From positions 1-5,962 of the forward strand of contig JAFAFM010000200.1 of NCBI GenBank assembly GCA_023423495.1: a DNA stretch of 5,962 nt, read 5' to 3'. Below, in pieces: positions 5,586 through 5,962 of the stretch. Under the pieces are notes generated by a model. It was given only the letters and a program-made list of their open reading frames with translations, was not told the origin of the DNA and did not search any database. This stretch comes from Armatimonadota bacterium. Lineage in GTDB: Bacteria > Armatimonadota > Fimbriimonadia > Fimbriimonadales > Fimbriimonadaceae. Position 1 is the stretch's first letter, and the number at the start of each line of letters is the position of its first letter. The position numbers and the translations under genes are program-made.

Positions 5586-5600
5586 CACTGGATTGCAGTG
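5586..5600 (-). other. Small hairpin between WYL regulator and the 109-residue gene
   Basis: In the 24-base gap, CACTG pairs with CAGTG across a 5-base loop (CAATC on the minus strand). It ends 5 bases before the ATG at 5580 and so covers the place a ribosome binding site should be. It might dampen translation of the downstream operon. The stem is only 5 pairs, so chance is possible. Confidence 0.25.
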
Positions 5601-5604
5601 GGGG

Positions 5605-5962
5605 TTACGACCGTGAATTAAGGTGGATCGCCGTGTTCAATTTTTGAACCAGCTTTTCCCGGAGTATGTCCGGCTTCACCACGGTGACTTTTCCGGACCA
5701 CGACAGAATCCAGTTCAGGATTTCATCCAGGCCGTCCACCTGAAATCGCAACGTGATCCGGCCTCCCTTCACCCGCTTAACCTGCTGCGTGTGGTGCCAG
5801 ATCGTCTCGGTCACCACTTGCGCCGCCTCCGGTTCAAACAGCAATTCAATGTCGTAGCGGGTATCGCCCCGAAAAACCGACCAGGCGTTGCCAAAGTGCT
5901 CCCGCAGATCAAACTGTTCCGGAACGACGGATGGGGCTTCGGTCGCTCGCAGGCTCTTGAAC
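5605..5962 (-). CDS. WYL-domain transcriptional regulator, C-terminal part (cut by window edge)
   Basis: Reading the minus strand from the window edge gives 118 uninterrupted residues ending at TAA. The gene therefore starts outside the window; a TTG at 5844 is internal, not a start. The fragment matches the end of a WYL-family regulator: FDLREHFGNAWSVFRGD, then a strand containing ELLFEPEAAQVVTE, a WHHTQQ segment, and the hallmark C-terminal stretch GLDEILNWILSWSGKVTVVKP followed by DILREKLVQKL. These belong to the end of the WYL domain and the WCX extension, which in this family sense ligands (often nucleic acid or nucleotides) and control an N-terminal HTH. It is upstream of, and co-directional with, the four-gene operon, so it probably autoregulates that operon. 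The HTH and main WYL motif cannot be seen here. Confidence 0.9.
   Translation of the reverse strand, partial: FKSLRATEAPSVVPEQFDLREHFGNAWSVFRGDTRYDIELLFEPEAAQVVTETIWHHTQQVKRVKGGRITLRFQVDGLDEILNWILSWSGKVTVVKPDILREKLVQKLNTAIHLNSRS

Noticed and set aside
5605..5844. A separate 79-residue gene starting at TTG 5844
   Set aside because: The frame stays open to the window edge with clear WYL/WCX sequence, so this is the interior of a larger gene.

Overview
The window looks like an accessory region of a bacterial chromosome. GC content is moderate, roughly the mid-50s by eye. GTG and TTG starts occur, and Shine-Dalgarno strength varies from gene to gene. Together with the protein styles this would fit a planctomycete-like or similar GC-moderate soil or aquatic bacterium, but that is a guess: there is no rRNA or housekeeping marker to fix the taxon. 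No transposase, tRNA, rRNA or clear CRISPR array was seen.

Layout, left to right. Bases 1-301 hold no convincing gene but contain a strong multi-part hairpin (72-128). A small minus-strand regulator (302-721) has the helix-turn-helix of a WYL-type regulator but no WYL domain. It is divergent from a plus-strand pair, and the 257-base divergent gap (722-978) holds a second long hairpin (785-832), a weaker one (871-894) and short direct repeats. The plus-strand pair is a 302-residue protein with a readable PD-(D/E)XK nuclease core (979-1887) and a 225-residue protein resembling the PGN_0703-type PD-(D/E)XK restriction-endonuclease-like family (1961-2638).

The right half is a minus-strand, tightly packed operon read from the right edge. 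It starts with the C-terminal end of a WYL-domain regulator (5605 to beyond 5962). Two unrecognised proteins follow (109 and 241 residues, GTGA overlap), then an RNase J-like beta-CASP metallo-beta-lactamase (433 residues, TTG start), and last a protein with weak resemblance to macro domains (2635-3135, or 3225 with an upstream GTG). The two modules meet tail to tail, and their stop codons share the palindrome CTAG at 2635-2638.

Working model (inference): a WYL sensor-regulator controls a four-gene set built round an RNA-cleaving beta-CASP enzyme and a possible nucleotide or ADP-ribose-binding protein. Beside it, an HTH regulator sits next to two DNA-nuclease-like proteins. WYL regulators, RNases of this fold, macro domains and PD-(D/E)XK proteins are all common in bacterial conflict, defence and RNA-damage-response loci. 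I do not recognise this exact combination as a named system, so the minus-strand operon is the main candidate for something undescribed.
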